Notes: generated by a model from the letters alone, not told the origin. A DNA stretch of 64,000 nt from UBA7672 sp965279085 (GCA_965279085.1 OZ257149.1:1488001-1552000), one strand, 5' to 3'; numbered from the stretch's first letter, positions 34,926-43,930 are shown. A program made the numbers and translations.

Positions 34926-35630
34926 CTACTTCCCGCCCAACTGCGCGACGATGAAGTCCTGCGCCTTGATCAGCCCGTCCGGCGCCGGCCAGTGGCTCGT
35001 GCCGGCAACCGTCTCCAGCGTCGACTCATAGCCGCCCTTCTTCAGCGTCTCCTGGAAGATCTGGATGCGGTCCGCCTTCACGGTCGGGTCGCCATCGTTG
35101 TGGACGATCAGCACATTGGCCTTCGCGCCCGTCTCCGCCGCGCAATCGCCATTCGCGATGATCCCCGCCAGCGACACCACCGCCTTCACATCCGGCGCCG
35201 AGCACGACCCCGCATCGAACGCCACGCCGCCGCCCTGGCTGAAGCCCACCACCACGATCCTGTCGCGCGGCACCTTCAGCCCCTCGGACGCCTTCGTCAC
35301 CGTATCGACCGCCAGCTTCTTCACCGCGCCGCGCGTGTTCTCCGTGTCCTCGCCGCGCAGCACATACCAGGAATAGCCGCTGCCCTGCGGCAGCGGCCCG
35401 TTGTTGAAGATGAAGGCCGCATCCGGCAGCCGCTTGGCCATCGTATCCGCCAGCGACTTCATCGCCACGCCGCTCTGCGTATATCCGTGGAAGAAGATCA
35501 CCACCTGCTGCGGCGCATTGCCCGAGCGCGGGTCCATCCCCGCAAACCCGAGATCCGCCACCTTCTGCGCCTGCGCCCCACCCGCGCCAATGCCCGCAGC
35601 CAGCACCGCCAGCGCCAGAAACTTCCTCAT
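34926..35630 (-). CDS. Secreted carboxylesterase/phospholipase-like hydrolase
   Basis: 234 residues from the ATG at 35630 (GGGAGAG upstream), with a signal peptide ending AQAQ. It is an alpha/beta hydrolase of the carboxylesterase/phospholipase (Abhydrolase_2) type: VVIFFHGYTQSG supplies the oxyanion loop, VVVGFSQGGGVAFDA the nucleophile serine, HNDGDPTV the Asp region and GTSHWP the His. It is smaller than esterases with lid domains. The substrate is probably a small ester or lysophospholipid. Confidence 0.85.
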   Translation of the reverse strand: MRKFLALAVLAAGIGAGGAQAQKVADLGFAGMDPRSGNAPQQVVIFFHGYTQSGVAMKSLADTMAKRLPDAAFIFNNGPLPQGSGYSWYVLRGEDTENTRGAVKKLAVDTVTKASEGLKVPRDRIVVVGFSQGGGVAFDAGSCSAPDVKAVVSLAGIIANGDCAAETGAKANVLIVHNDGDPTVKADRIQIFQETLKKGGYESTLETVAGTSHWPAPDGLIKAQDFIVAQLGGK

Positions 35631-35739
35631 CAAAACTCTCTCCCATGGATGACGTATGAAGCGTCCGTTCCCGGGACTGAAACTGGCGCAGCCCCCAGCG
35701 ACCGGCAAGGGCGCTGCACATCACCGCGCGGTGAGCGCG

Positions 35740-36597
35740 TCAGCTAAGGGTAACAGGCGTCTTCAGATAGATCTTGCCGTCCGCCTCGGGCTTGGGCAGC
35801 GCCCCGCCCCGGATATTCACCTGCAGCGACGGCAGGATCAGTTTCGGCGCGGCAAGCGTCTTGTCGCGCGCCGTGCGCAGCTTCACGAACTCATCCTCGC
35901 CGACGCCGTCATGCACGTGGACATTGGTCGCGCGTTCGTCCGCAACGGTGGTTTCCCATACCGGATTGGTCCGCCCCGCCGGCAGGTAGTCGTGCCCGAC
36001 GAAGATGCGCGTCTCCGGCGACAGGGCAAGTATCTTCCTGATCGAGCGGTACAGCGTCGCCGCATCCCCGCCCGGAAAGTCCGCGCGCGCCGTGCCATAG
36101 TCAGGCATGAACAGCGTGTCGCCAACGAAAGCCGCATCGCCGACCACATAAGTCACGCAAGCCGGCGTATGACCCGGCGTATGCATCACACGCACTTCAG
36201 TCTCTCCGATCCTGAACCGCTCTCCATCCTCGAACAGCGCATCGAAAACGGATGCTTCGGTCTCCGCCTCCGGCGCGCCGAACAGCGTGCGGAACCGCGT
36301 CTGCACCTCGGTGATCCGCGCGCCAATCCCGACGCGCGCGCCGGTTTTCCGGCGAACGTGATCCGCCGCCGAAAGATGATCCGCATGGGCATGCGTTTCC
36401 AGCGCCCACACAATGCGGAGCCCCAGCGCGTCAGCGCGCGCCAACATCTTGTCCGCAGGCGCAGTCGCCAGCTTGCCCGTCGCTGGATCGTAATCGAGCA
36501 CGGCGTCGATTACCGCCGCATCCTTCGTTTCCCTGTCCCACACAAGGAAGGACGCGGTTGAGGTCGCTTGGTCGAAAAAGGCCTGGATTCCGGGCAT
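35740..36597 (-). CDS. Metallo-beta-lactamase-fold persulfide dioxygenase-like protein
   Basis: 285 residues from the ATG at 36597. The metal ligands are THAHADHLSAA, then MHTPGHTPACV, and VGHDYLPAGRTN with FVGDTLFMPDYGTARADFPG, the pattern of ETHE1/Blh-type persulfide dioxygenases, which oxidise glutathione persulfide to sulfite. It is divergent from the ArsR gene across a shared palindromic operator. Partners rhodanese-DUF2892 and TauE support a sulfide-oxidation and sulfite-export pathway. Confidence 0.85.
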   Translation of the reverse strand: MPGIQAFFDQATSTASFLVWDRETKDAAVIDAVLDYDPATGKLATAPADKMLARADALGLRIVWALETHAHADHLSAADHVRRKTGARVGIGARITEVQTRFRTLFGAPEAETEASVFDALFEDGERFRIGETEVRVMHTPGHTPACVTYVVGDAAFVGDTLFMPDYGTARADFPGGDAATLYRSIRKILALSPETRIFVGHDYLPAGRTNPVWETTVADERATNVHVHDGVGEDEFVKLRTARDKTLAAPKLILPSLQVNIRGGALPKPEADGKIYLKTPVTLS

Positions 36598-36628
36598 CGG
36601 GGAGCTCTGTGGATTATCTGATGCGCTC

Positions 36629-36669
36629 CATATATTAGATATTGCTAAATTAGCAAGTGCTGTTATATA
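36629..36669. promoter_or_regulatory. Divergent promoters overlapping a palindromic operator
   Basis: The perfect palindrome TTGCTAAATTAGCAA (36642-36656) supplies a TTGCTA -35 hexamer on both strands. On the plus strand TATATA (36664-36669) follows at a 16-base spacer; on the minus strand TATATG (36634-36629) follows at the same spacing. Binding of the ArsR protein here would block both. Confidence 0.6.
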
Positions 36670-36676
36670 GATTTGC

Positions 36677-37012
36677 ATGATGGACCTGAAGACATTCTCC
36701 CTCGCGGATTTCGAAGCCAGCGCCGGCAAGGCGGCTGATCTCCTGCGCACGCTCGGCAACGAGAAGCGGCTGATGATCCTTTGCCAGCTCGGCGATGGGG
36801 AACTGTCCGCAGGCGCGCTGCAGGAACCCCTCGGCCTCTCGCAATCGGCGCTGTCGCAACACCTCGCCGTGCTGCGCGAAGCCGGTGTCGTGGCAACCCG
36901 CCGCGACGCGCAGACCATCTTCTACCGCATCGCCGATCCTGCCGCCGTCAAAGTCATCGAGACGCTCGCTGCGATCTTCTGCCCCGACAAGCCTGCCAGA
37001 AAGAAGAAGTAG
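36677..37012 (+). CDS. ArsR-family persulfide-sensing repressor (BigR/SqrR type)
   Basis: 111 residues with a winged-helix domain: ALSQHLAVLREAGVVATRRD is the recognition region. Two cysteines, Cys36 (LMILCQL) and Cys102 (AIFCPDKP), match the pair that senses sulfane sulfur in BigR and SqrR; no arsenic CxC site is present. The -10 hexamer ends seven bases before the ATG and no ribosome-binding site is visible, so the transcript looks leaderless. Operon continues with the rhodanese gene one base after the stop. Confidence 0.85.
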   Translation: MMDLKTFSLADFEASAGKAADLLRTLGNEKRLMILCQLGDGELSAGALQEPLGLSQSALSQHLAVLREAGVVATRRDAQTIFYRIADPAAVKVIETLAAIFCPDKPARKKK

Positions 37013-37013
37013 A

Positions 37014-37541
37014 ATGACCGCCCTTACCCCCATCGACGCACAGTCGCTCGCCCGCAAACTCAAATCGCGCGAGCTCACCCTGATCGACATCCGCGAGCCC
37101 GACGAGTTCGTCCGCGAGCACATCGACGGCGCCGTCTCGCTGCCGCTCTCGCGCCTCGAAGCTGGCCATGTCGCCCTGCGTGGCGTGACGCCCGTCGCCT
37201 TCACCTGCCGCACTGGTATGCGCACCAATTCCAACTGCGATCGCCTCGCCGCCCATGTCGGCGAACCTGCCTTCGTCCTCGAAGGCGGGCTCGACGGCTG
37301 GAAGAAGGCCGGCCTCGCCACCAATGCAGACCGCAAGGCGCCGCTCGAAATCATGCGCCAGGTGCAGATCACCGCGGGATCGATCGTCGTCGCTGGCGCC
37401 ATTCTCGCCGCGACCGCGAGCCCCGCCTTCATCTGGCTGTCCGCTTTCATCGGTGCCGGCCTCGTCTTCGCGGGCTCCACCGGCTGGTGCGGCATGGCGA
37501 AGATGCTCTCCGTCATGCCCTGGAACCGCAAGGCAGCATAA
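37014..37541 (+). CDS. Rhodanese-DUF2892 membrane sulfurtransferase
   Basis: 175 residues. The rhodanese domain has FTCRTGMRT with Cys65 as the persulfide cysteine, the YgaP-like loop. Two C-terminal helices (ITAGSIVVAGAILAATASP and FIWLSAFIGAGLVFAGSTGW) with GWCGMAKML form the DUF2892 membrane anchor. It would carry sulfur from the membrane to the dioxygenase. It lies one base after the repressor gene, with its ATG near AGAAG. Confidence 0.9.
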   Translation: MTALTPIDAQSLARKLKSRELTLIDIREPDEFVREHIDGAVSLPLSRLEAGHVALRGVTPVAFTCRTGMRTNSNCDRLAAHVGEPAFVLEGGLDGWKKAGLATNADRKAPLEIMRQVQITAGSIVVAGAILAATASPAFIWLSAFIGAGLVFAGSTGWCGMAKMLSVMPWNRKAA

Positions 37542-37550
37542 GGCGCACCC

Positions 37551-38324
37551 ATGCCCTTCGATCCCGCCATCGCAATCGTGCTCGGAGGCGCCGTTGTCGG
37601 CTTTCTCCTCGCCGTGTTCGGCGGCGGCGGATCGGTGCTCGCGGCCCCCGTCCTGCTCTATCTCGGCGGCGTCACCGACGCCCACGTCGCCGTCGGCACC
37701 GCCAGTGCCGCAGTTGCGGCCAACGCGGCCTTCAACCTCGCCGGCCACTGGCGCGGCGGCAACATCAAGTGGCCCTGCGCCATCGCCTTCGCGCTCGCCG
37801 GCCTCGCCGGCTCCTTCGGCGGCTCCAGCATCGCCAAGCTGATCAGCGGTCAGCACCTGCTGCTCGCCTTCGCCGTCGCGATGGCGGCGATCGGCCTGTC
37901 CATGCTCCGCAAGCCGAAGAGCGAGGGCGATCCCGACGTCCATCTATCGATGAAGATGATGGTTCGTCTCGTCCCTCTCGGCCTGCTGACCGGTTTCGCG
38001 GCCGGCTTCTTCGGGATCGGCGGCGGTTTCCTCATCGTGCCGGGCCTGATGCTCGCCACGGGCATGTCGATGGCCTGCGCCACCGCGTCCTCGCTTCTGT
38101 CTGTCGCGTTGTTCGGCGCGGCGACCTCGTTCAACTACGCACTCTCCGGTCTCGTCGACTGGCGGCTCGCCGGTCTTCTCCTGCTCGGCGGAGCCGCCGG
38201 CGGCATCGCGGGACTCCTCGTCGCCAAGCGCCTCGCCACCCGCGCCCGCCTCGCCCGAACCCTGTTCGCCATCCTCATCCTGATCGTCGCCGCCTACGTC
38301 GCCTGGCGCTCGCTGGGCGGGTGA
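37551..38324 (+). CDS. TauE/SafE sulfite exporter of the sulfide locus
   Basis: 257 residues, about eight membrane helices. GGGGSVLAAPVLLYLGGVTD and GIGGGFLIVPGLMLATGMSM are the two halves of the TauE glycine motif. In the sulfide locus it probably exports sulfite made by the persulfide dioxygenase. It starts nine bases after the rhodanese stop, in the same operon. It is not close in sequence to the member at 8212. Confidence 0.9.
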   Translation: MPFDPAIAIVLGGAVVGFLLAVFGGGGSVLAAPVLLYLGGVTDAHVAVGTASAAVAANAAFNLAGHWRGGNIKWPCAIAFALAGLAGSFGGSSIAKLISGQHLLLAFAVAMAAIGLSMLRKPKSEGDPDVHLSMKMMVRLVPLGLLTGFAAGFFGIGGGFLIVPGLMLATGMSMACATASSLLSVALFGAATSFNYALSGLVDWRLAGLLLLGGAAGGIAGLLVAKRLATRARLARTLFAILILIVAAYVAWRSLGG

Positions 38325-38397
38325 GAACAAACCGTAAATCAACGCCGTACAGCCGCGCCCTTGCGCAAAGGGAAAACCCCAGCCAGATCAGCGCGGA

Positions 38398-41034
38398 ATG
38401 ACAGATTCCCGCGATCCTTCCGACATTCCCTTCCCGGACGACGAACCCCCGTCGGCAGCAATGCCCCGCGAGCCCGGTTCAGACGATGACGAGCCTATTG
38501 CGGAGGGCGGCGCGCCGCTGAGCTTCTACCAGCTGCCGGACGAGGAAGAGCCGCCGCTCCCTGAAGAACGTGGCGACGACCCGGCCGACAGCCACTGGGG
38601 CGAACCCGAACTGGAAATCGACACGCGCCCGATCTCGCAGCGCGCGGCCGCGCCCCGCCCGCATCGCGCGGCCGACCCGAACGCCGAATACCTGAACGGC
38701 CTCAACCCCGAACAGCGCGAAGCGGTGATGTCCACCGAGGGCCCGCTGCTCGTCCTCGCCGGCGCCGGCACGGGCAAGACGCGCGTTCTCACCACGCGCG
38801 TCGCCCACATCCTGGCGCAGCGCAAAGCCTGGCCGAGCCAGATGCTGGTCGTCACCTTCACCAACAAGGCCGCGCGCGAGATGCGCGAGCGCACGCTCGC
38901 CCTCATCGGCCCGGATGGCGAAGGCCTGCGCTGGTTCGGCACCTTCCACTCCGTCTCCGCCCAGATCCTGCGCCGCCATGCCGAGCTCGCGAAGCTGAAA
39001 TCCGGATTCACCGTGCTCGACACGGACGACCAGCTGCGCCTGATCCGCCAGATCCTCGACGCCGAAGGCATCGACCAGAAACGCTGGACGCCGCGCTACT
39101 TCGCCTCGCTTGTCGATGGCTGGAAGAACCGCGCCATCTGGCCGGAGAAGCTGCCGCCCAACGAGGGCCGACAGTTCGCCGAAGGCAAAGGCCAGAAGCT
39201 CTACCAGACCTATCAGAACCGGCTGGCCACGCTGAACGCCGTCGATTTCGGCGACCTGCTGCTGCACACCATCCGCATCTTCACCGAGCATCCCGAAGTG
39301 CTCGCCGACTACCACGCCAAGTTCAAATACCTGCTCGTCGACGAGTACCAGGACACCAACGTCGCGCAGTATCTCTGGCTCCGCCTGCTGGCGCAGGGGA
39401 ACAACAACATCTGCTGCGTGGGCGATGACGACCAGTCGATCTATGGCTGGCGCGGCGCGGAGGTGGACAACATCCTCCGCTTCGAGCGCGACTTCCCCGG
39501 CGCGAAAGTCATCCGCCTCGAACAGAACTACCGCTCCACCGCGCACATCCTCGCCGCCGCCTCCACCGTCATCGCGCAGAACACGTCCCGCCTCGGCAAG
39601 ACGTTGCGCACGGATGCGGGCGCGGGCGATCTGGTGAAGGTGCGCGGCGTCTGGGATGGCGAGCAGGAAGCCCGCCTCATCGCCGACGACATCACAAGCT
39701 GGAAACAGACCGGCCGCCGGTACGACAACTGCGCCGTCCTCGTCCGCGCCTCCTGGCAGATGCGCGCCTTCGAGGAACGCTTCATCGTCACCGGCACTCC
39801 CTACAGGGTAATCGGTGGGCCACGGTTCTTTGAACGGGCAGAAATTCGCGATGCGTTGGCCTATCTCCGCCTCATCCGCTCCGAAGCCGACGACCTCGCC
39901 TTCGAGCGCATCGTCAACCAGCCCAAGCGCGGCGTGGGCGACACCACCGTGCAGAAGCTCCACGTCACCGCCCGCGCGATGAACACCTATCTCACCCGCG
40001 CCGCCGAGATCGAGATCCGCTCCGAGACCATCAAGGGCCCCGGCCGCACGGGCGTGCGCCGCTTCATCCTCGACATGGAACGCTGGCGCGCGCAGGCCGC
40101 CGACACAGAGCACCCGCGCCTCCTCGAAATCATCCTCGAGGAATCCGGCTACACCGACATGCTGCAGGCCGACAAATCTCCGCAGTCGCAGTCCCGCCTC
40201 GACAACCTGAAGGAACTCGTCCGCGCGCTCGGCCAGTTCGACACGCTCAACGCCTTCCTCGAACACGTCGAACTCGTGATGGACAATGCCGAGGGCTCCA
40301 ACTCCCACGACCAGGTGCAGATCCTCACGCTCCACTCCGCCAAGGGCCTCGAATGGCCGATGGTCTTCCTCCCCGGCTGGGAGGAGGAAGTCTTCCCCTC
40401 CCGCCGCTCGCTCGACGAACAGGGCGCGAAAGGTCTCGAGGAAGAACGCCGCCTCGCCTATGTCGGCATCACGCGCGCGCGCGCGCGCTGCTACATCTCC
40501 TTCGCCGCCAACCGCCAGATCTACGGCCGCTGGACCAGCGTGCTTCCCTCGCGTTTTGTCGATGAGCTCCCAGCAGCCCACGTCGACGCCGTCAGCGAGA
40601 CCGGCTACGTCGCCCCCGGCGGCGGCTTCTACGGCAGCGAAGTCAAATCGCAGTGGGACCAGCCCCGCGCCGGCATGCCCACGCGCGGCTCCAACCTCGA
40701 TGAGCCGGTGCGCGGCGGCTACGACACCCCCGGCTGGAAACGCGCCCAGGCCGCCTCCGCCGGCCGCGGCGCCACCCGCCCGCCAGACATCGAAGGCCGC
40801 GCCTTCCGCTCAGAGGACAGCGACGGCCGCCCGCTCCAGCGCGGCAAGACCCCCGGCGACATGCTCGCCTCCTCAGACCCCGCAGCCGCCGGCGGCCTCG
40901 AACTCGGCCAGCGCATCTTCCACGACAAGTTCGGCTACGGCCGCGTCATCGAAATCGACGGCGCCAAACTCACCGTCAGTTTCGAAAAGTCCGGCGTGAA
41001 GAAGGTGGTGGAGAGTTTTGTGAAGAGGGTTTGA
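38398..41034 (+). CDS. uvrD: UvrD/PcrA-type DNA helicase
   Basis: 878 residues. After an acidic, proline-rich N-terminal extension of about 100 residues come the SF1A motifs: LAGAGTGKTRVLTTR (Walker A), DEYQDTN (Walker B), GDDDQSIYGWRGAE, EQNYRST, LTLHSAKGLEWPMVFL and VGITRARARCY. The C-terminus ends with a PcrA-like KFGYGRV tudor-type segment. It repairs and unwinds DNA in nucleotide-excision and mismatch repair. It begins 74 bases after the TauE stop; no strong ribosome-binding site is seen. Confidence 0.95.
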   Translation: MTDSRDPSDIPFPDDEPPSAAMPREPGSDDDEPIAEGGAPLSFYQLPDEEEPPLPEERGDDPADSHWGEPELEIDTRPISQRAAAPRPHRAADPNAEYLNGLNPEQREAVMSTEGPLLVLAGAGTGKTRVLTTRVAHILAQRKAWPSQMLVVTFTNKAAREMRERTLALIGPDGEGLRWFGTFHSVSAQILRRHAELAKLKSGFTVLDTDDQLRLIRQILDAEGIDQKRWTPRYFASLVDGWKNRAIWPEKLPPNEGRQFAEGKGQKLYQTYQNRLATLNAVDFGDLLLHTIRIFTEHPEVLADYHAKFKYLLVDEYQDTNVAQYLWLRLLAQGNNNICCVGDDDQSIYGWRGAEVDNILRFERDFPGAKVIRLEQNYRSTAHILAAASTVIAQNTSRLGKTLRTDAGAGDLVKVRGVWDGEQEARLIADDITSWKQTGRRYDNCAVLVRASWQMRAFEERFIVTGTPYRVIGGPRFFERAEIRDALAYLRLIRSEADDLAFERIVNQPKRGVGDTTVQKLHVTARAMNTYLTRAAEIEIRSETIKGPGRTGVRRFILDMERWRAQAADTEHPRLLEIILEESGYTDMLQADKSPQSQSRLDNLKELVRALGQFDTLNAFLEHVELVMDNAEGSNSHDQVQILTLHSAKGLEWPMVFLPGWEEEVFPSRRSLDEQGAKGLEEERRLAYVGITRARARCYISFAANRQIYGRWTSVLPSRFVDELPAAHVDAVSETGYVAPGGGFYGSEVKSQWDQPRAGMPTRGSNLDEPVRGGYDTPGWKRAQAASAGRGATRPPDIEGRAFRSEDSDGRPLQRGKTPGDMLASSDPAAAGGLELGQRIFHDKFGYGRVIEIDGAKLTVSFEKSGVKKVVESFVKRV

Positions 41035-41072
41035 GGCCAGCGACGCAACCACCCCATTGCCATCCCCCCGCA

Positions 41073-41327
41073 ATGAGCGCCCTGTCGCGCATGGCCACCA
41101 AACTCGACAACGACATCGACTGGCATCTGGCGCAGATCGAGCGGTTGCAGGCGGCGATTGCGATGGGGGAGCCGTCGAAGTCGGCCAGTGCGCCCACGCC
41201 CATCTGGGGCCCCAAGCGCGGCGCCGCCGCAGAAATCCCCGCCACCCTCGCCGGCATGCGCCAGCAGCTGCAGCGCTCCGAGCAGACCCTGTCCGAGCTG
41301 GAAGAACAGCGCGGCCGCGGCGAATAG
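41073..41327 (+). CDS. Small coiled-coil protein
   Basis: 84 residues from the ATG at 41073. Two helices, HLAQIERLQAAIAMG and MRQQLQRSEQTLSELEEQ, are typical coiled coils, joined by a proline-containing linker. No family recognised, no signal peptide, no good ribosome-binding site, so the start is uncertain. It is the first of several small genes downstream of uvrD. Confidence 0.5.
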   Translation: MSALSRMATKLDNDIDWHLAQIERLQAAIAMGEPSKSASAPTPIWGPKRGAAAEIPATLAGMRQQLQRSEQTLSELEEQRGRGE

Positions 41328-41420
41328 GCCGCGCACTATCATTTCGCCCCCAATGGCCCCATATATGATTGCGTGTGGCGGGGAGCGGTTCCCGGGTCTC
41401 GCGTGATGGAGACCTGCCTC

Positions 41421-41618
41421 ATGGCGACCCCCTACAAGAAATCCGCCCCCAAGCCTGCCGCCAAATCCGACCTGGTTCTCTCGCCCCGCAGCGACAAACG
41501 CTCCTTCGACGCGCGCCCCAAGCCCTCCGACTACACGCGCCGCGACGACCCGCGCGACCGCGCCATTCGCCCCACTGAAGCTCCCGATGGCGGCCTCGAT
41601 CCCGATCCGGGCGAGTAA
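41421..41618 (+). CDS. Small disordered protein, PRSDKRSFDARPKP family (copy 1)
   Basis: 65 residues from the ATG at 41421, chosen because GGAGAC lies upstream; an ATG at 41406 would overlap that site. It is a charged, proline- and serine-rich chain with LSPRSDKRSFDARPKPSDYT and RRDDPRDRA, and no hydrophobic core, so probably intrinsically disordered. A second copy is at 42397. Role unknown. Confidence 0.6.
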   Translation: MATPYKKSAPKPAAKSDLVLSPRSDKRSFDARPKPSDYTRRDDPRDRAIRPTEAPDGGLDPDPGE

Positions 41619-41761
41619 ACGCGGCCTCCACGGCCGAATTATCCCCTGATCCGGCGGGGAATGTGCTAGGGCACGGCCACGGACGTCCGGAATGGCCCGG
41701 CCCTTCGTCTGCGACGCGCCGCGCCCGGCGCCGGTCGCGCGTGATCTGAAAGGCGCGTTCC

Positions 41762-41923
41762 ATGGCCCGCATCCCCGACAAGCGTCAGCCTTTCGACCCG
41801 GCCAAGGCTGCCCGCGAGCGCGCCGCCGCCGCCGCCGAACGCCCCACCGTCGCCCTCACCGCCGCGCAACGCATGGGCAAGCGCCCCCTCCTCCGCGAAC
41901 CCAAACCGCGCACCGAGGACTAA
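41762..41923 (+). CDS. Very small arginine-rich protein
   Basis: 53 residues, MARIPDKRQPFDPAKAARER, then an alanine run, TAAQRMGKRPLLREP and a charged end. It is short and hydrophilic with no cysteines, in the same direction as its neighbours. There is weak AAAGG upstream. It could be a small nucleic-acid-binding or stress-related peptide; it could also be non-coding. Confidence 0.45.
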   Translation: MARIPDKRQPFDPAKAARERAAAAAERPTVALTAAQRMGKRPLLREPKPRTED

Positions 41924-42065
41924 GGGCGCGCCCGCATCTCTCCAACTGAGACCAAACAAAGGCCGCGCCCGGGAATAAGCCGGTTGCCGGACCGCGCCGC
42001 GTGACCCACTTCAGAGTCAGCCCGCGGCCGGCGGACTTCCCTCGTCCGCGCGGCGTGGAGACTTC

Positions 42066-42290
42066 ATGTCCAATCCCCCCAGCGACAAGACGAGCGACAA
42101 GCGACAGTCACAGCGCCCCGAGCGTCCGCCATCCGCCGCCCAGCGCGCCAGCGAGGCGAACCGCGCCCAGCAGGCCGCCGTCCGCGCACAGACCGCCCGC
42201 CCCGCAGATCGCCGCACGCCGGTTGAAGGCGAGACCTCCAACGCCGGCCTCGAGAACGACAACCGCCCCGTCGGCGTCAACAAGCGCTAG
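42066..42290 (+). CDS. Small disordered protein
   Basis: 74 residues from an ATG with GGAGAC close upstream. The sequence is rich in Arg, Pro, Ala and Gln (SDKRQSQRPERPPSAAQRAS), with no hydrophobic segment, and ends DNRPVGVNKR. Probably disordered. No family recognised. The GGAGAC leader is shared with the genes at 41421 and 42397. Confidence 0.55.
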   Translation: MSNPPSDKTSDKRQSQRPERPPSAAQRASEANRAQQAAVRAQTARPADRRTPVEGETSNAGLENDNRPVGVNKR

Positions 42291-42396
42291 CCGTCACTGA
42301 AAGCTTCGGCCGCGCGCCACGCTGCGCGGCCGCAATCCCATCCATGATCGCGCGCGCCCGGAGATCATCTCCGCGCCCGCGCGATGGAGACACGTG

Positions 42397-42606
42397 ATGA
42401 CCGAGCGCAAGCCATTCTCCGCCAGCCCGCCCAAACCGCCGAAGGTTCTCGCGCCGATCTCGCCACGCGACGACAAGCGCACCTTCGACGCCCGCCCCAA
42501 ACCCACCGACGACTGGCGCCGCCGCGACGACCCGCGCTACCGCACGCCGCAGCACGAAGAACCGAAGCTCGATGATCCCGAAGCGGGCGGTGAGAAGGAA
42601 GAGTAG
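42397..42606 (+). CDS. Small disordered protein, PRDDKRTFDARPKP family (copy 2)
   Basis: 69 residues from the ATG at 42397 with GGAGAC upstream. ISPRDDKRTFDARPKPTDDW and RRRDDPRYR align with the copy at 41421, so the two are paralogs. The C-terminus is acidic (EAGGEKEE). Disordered by composition, role unknown. Confidence 0.6.
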   Translation: MTERKPFSASPPKPPKVLAPISPRDDKRTFDARPKPTDDWRRRDDPRYRTPQHEEPKLDDPEAGGEKEE

Positions 42607-42702
42607 CCTTGCCCGCCTTTGGCGGCACAGATTTCGGAGAAGCTACTTGTCGCAGCTAGCGATTTTGTGACGTGAGTTTGATTTCAGGCGGAAACATCGA
42701 AG

Positions 42703-43182
42703 TCAGCAGGTTTGTATTCCGTCTTTAACTAGCTTTGCCCATTCTGGACCAAGAACGATGCGCGCATCGACGCCGTTGTCGTATCCCGGATCGCCGGGCT
42801 TCAGCATGAGTATTCGCAGGCTGCTGTCGTGCGTTCCGGAGTACATAACGCCTCCTCCGTAATAGTTAGTGGTGGAGCTGCCGTACACTGAATTGCCATA
42901 CACGTTGGCTTGCGCGGTCGTATACGAACTTGTCGGAGGAAGCGCAGTCGCACGAACGTTGCTCTGACTTTGCGCCCCGCCGATCAGGTAACGATCAAAT
43001 CCTCGACGGAGCGTTTCCACAGCCGCCATTTTTCCCGCGATTTGTTGCGCGCCGGACGTTCCGCAAACTGGCGCTGCGCTCGTAGTGAGAATGATCTCGT
43101 TCTGTGAAATCGGCATCACGGAAGTTGATGCGCAACCAGCTGTCACCAGCGCGGTTGCTAAGATTCCTAGTATCAATTTCAT
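42703..43182 (-). CDS. Hypothetical lipoprotein with Ser/Thr/Tyr-rich linker
   Basis: 159 residues with a lipoprotein signal (lipobox TAGC). It is lower in GC than its neighbours and has a cysteine at APVCGTSG and one at the very end (GIQTC). A Ser/Thr/Tyr-rich stretch, TAQANVYGNSVYGSSTTNYY, is probably flexible. No family recognised. It may be an exported structural or acquired gene; composition suggests transfer. Confidence 0.65.
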   Translation of the reverse strand: MKLILGILATALVTAGCASTSVMPISQNEIILTTSAAPVCGTSGAQQIAGKMAAVETLRRGFDRYLIGGAQSQSNVRATALPPTSSYTTAQANVYGNSVYGSSTTNYYGGGVMYSGTHDSSLRILMLKPGDPGYDNGVDARIVLGPEWAKLVKDGIQTC

Positions 43183-43323
43183 AGGTCGTCCCCCTTCTTC
43201 TGCCCGACAAGATTAGATTCAACGTACCAATTCGACCAGCACGAGATGGTCCAATGGGCGCTGCGTCAGCCTCTGTTATGCCCAAGAGTATCGCCCCATT
43301 CGCGCGGGACACGCGTGCACTCT

Positions 43324-43884
43324 CTACCCCTTCAACCGCTCATTCTCCCGCGCGAACATCGCGCGCACCACGTCGCCGTTCGAGCGCTCCTCTTCCAGCG
43401 TCTCGGCGTTCCACTGGCTGCGTTCGGTCGCGAAGAAGTCGCCGCCGTAGATGTGCAGGCCGGCGGTGAAGCGCGGCAGCGGGTTGGTGACGGAGTGGAT
43501 CACGTCGGGCGGCAGCGTCGCGACGTCGCCGGGGAACAGCGCCCTCGCCCCGCCCGCAACGATGCGCCGCCCGCCCCCGCCATGTTCCGTACGCTTCCAG
43601 AACATGTTGTCCTCGCGCCCGGTGTAGAGGCCGATCAGCGCCCACATCAGATGGTTGTGCGGCATGAGAGTCATGTTCGGCGCCCACTTCGCCGCGAAGA
43701 TGGTGAGGCGCGGGCCCGCCAGGATCACGTCGAACCCCGCCTCGCTTGGCTCGCCCATCGCGCCCAGCACGATGGCATGATCGGAGACGGCGCGCGCGAG
43801 ACAGTCCGCGATCGCGGCCTGCGGATCGGCGTCATCCAGCAGGGCCGTGCAGTCGGCGGCGAAGCGTTCCCGGTCAAAGGCCAT
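43324..43884 (-). CDS. Cysteine-dioxygenase-like cupin
   Basis: 186 residues, no signal peptide. MPHNHLMWALIGLYTGREDN carries the H-x-H of the cupin metal site, and DVIHSVTNPLPRFTAGLHIYGG the second His motif. It resembles the double-stranded beta-helix family related to cysteine dioxygenase (COG5553-like). It probably oxidises a small thiol or related compound; the substrate is not clear. A palindromic repeat lies just beyond its start. Confidence 0.75.
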   Translation of the reverse strand: MAFDRERFAADCTALLDDADPQAAIADCLARAVSDHAIVLGAMGEPSEAGFDVILAGPRLTIFAAKWAPNMTLMPHNHLMWALIGLYTGREDNMFWKRTEHGGGGRRIVAGGARALFPGDVATLPPDVIHSVTNPLPRFTAGLHIYGGDFFATERSQWNAETLEEERSNGDVVRAMFARENERLKG

Positions 43885-43930
43885 GGCGGCAGTGTAGGCG
43901 CAGACCTCTGCTTGTCATCCCGGCACGTTC

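Noticed and set aside
38479..40581. Very long open frame on the minus strand opposite uvrD
   Set aside because: It exists because of high-GC codon bias in uvrD; it has no start context or recognisable domain.
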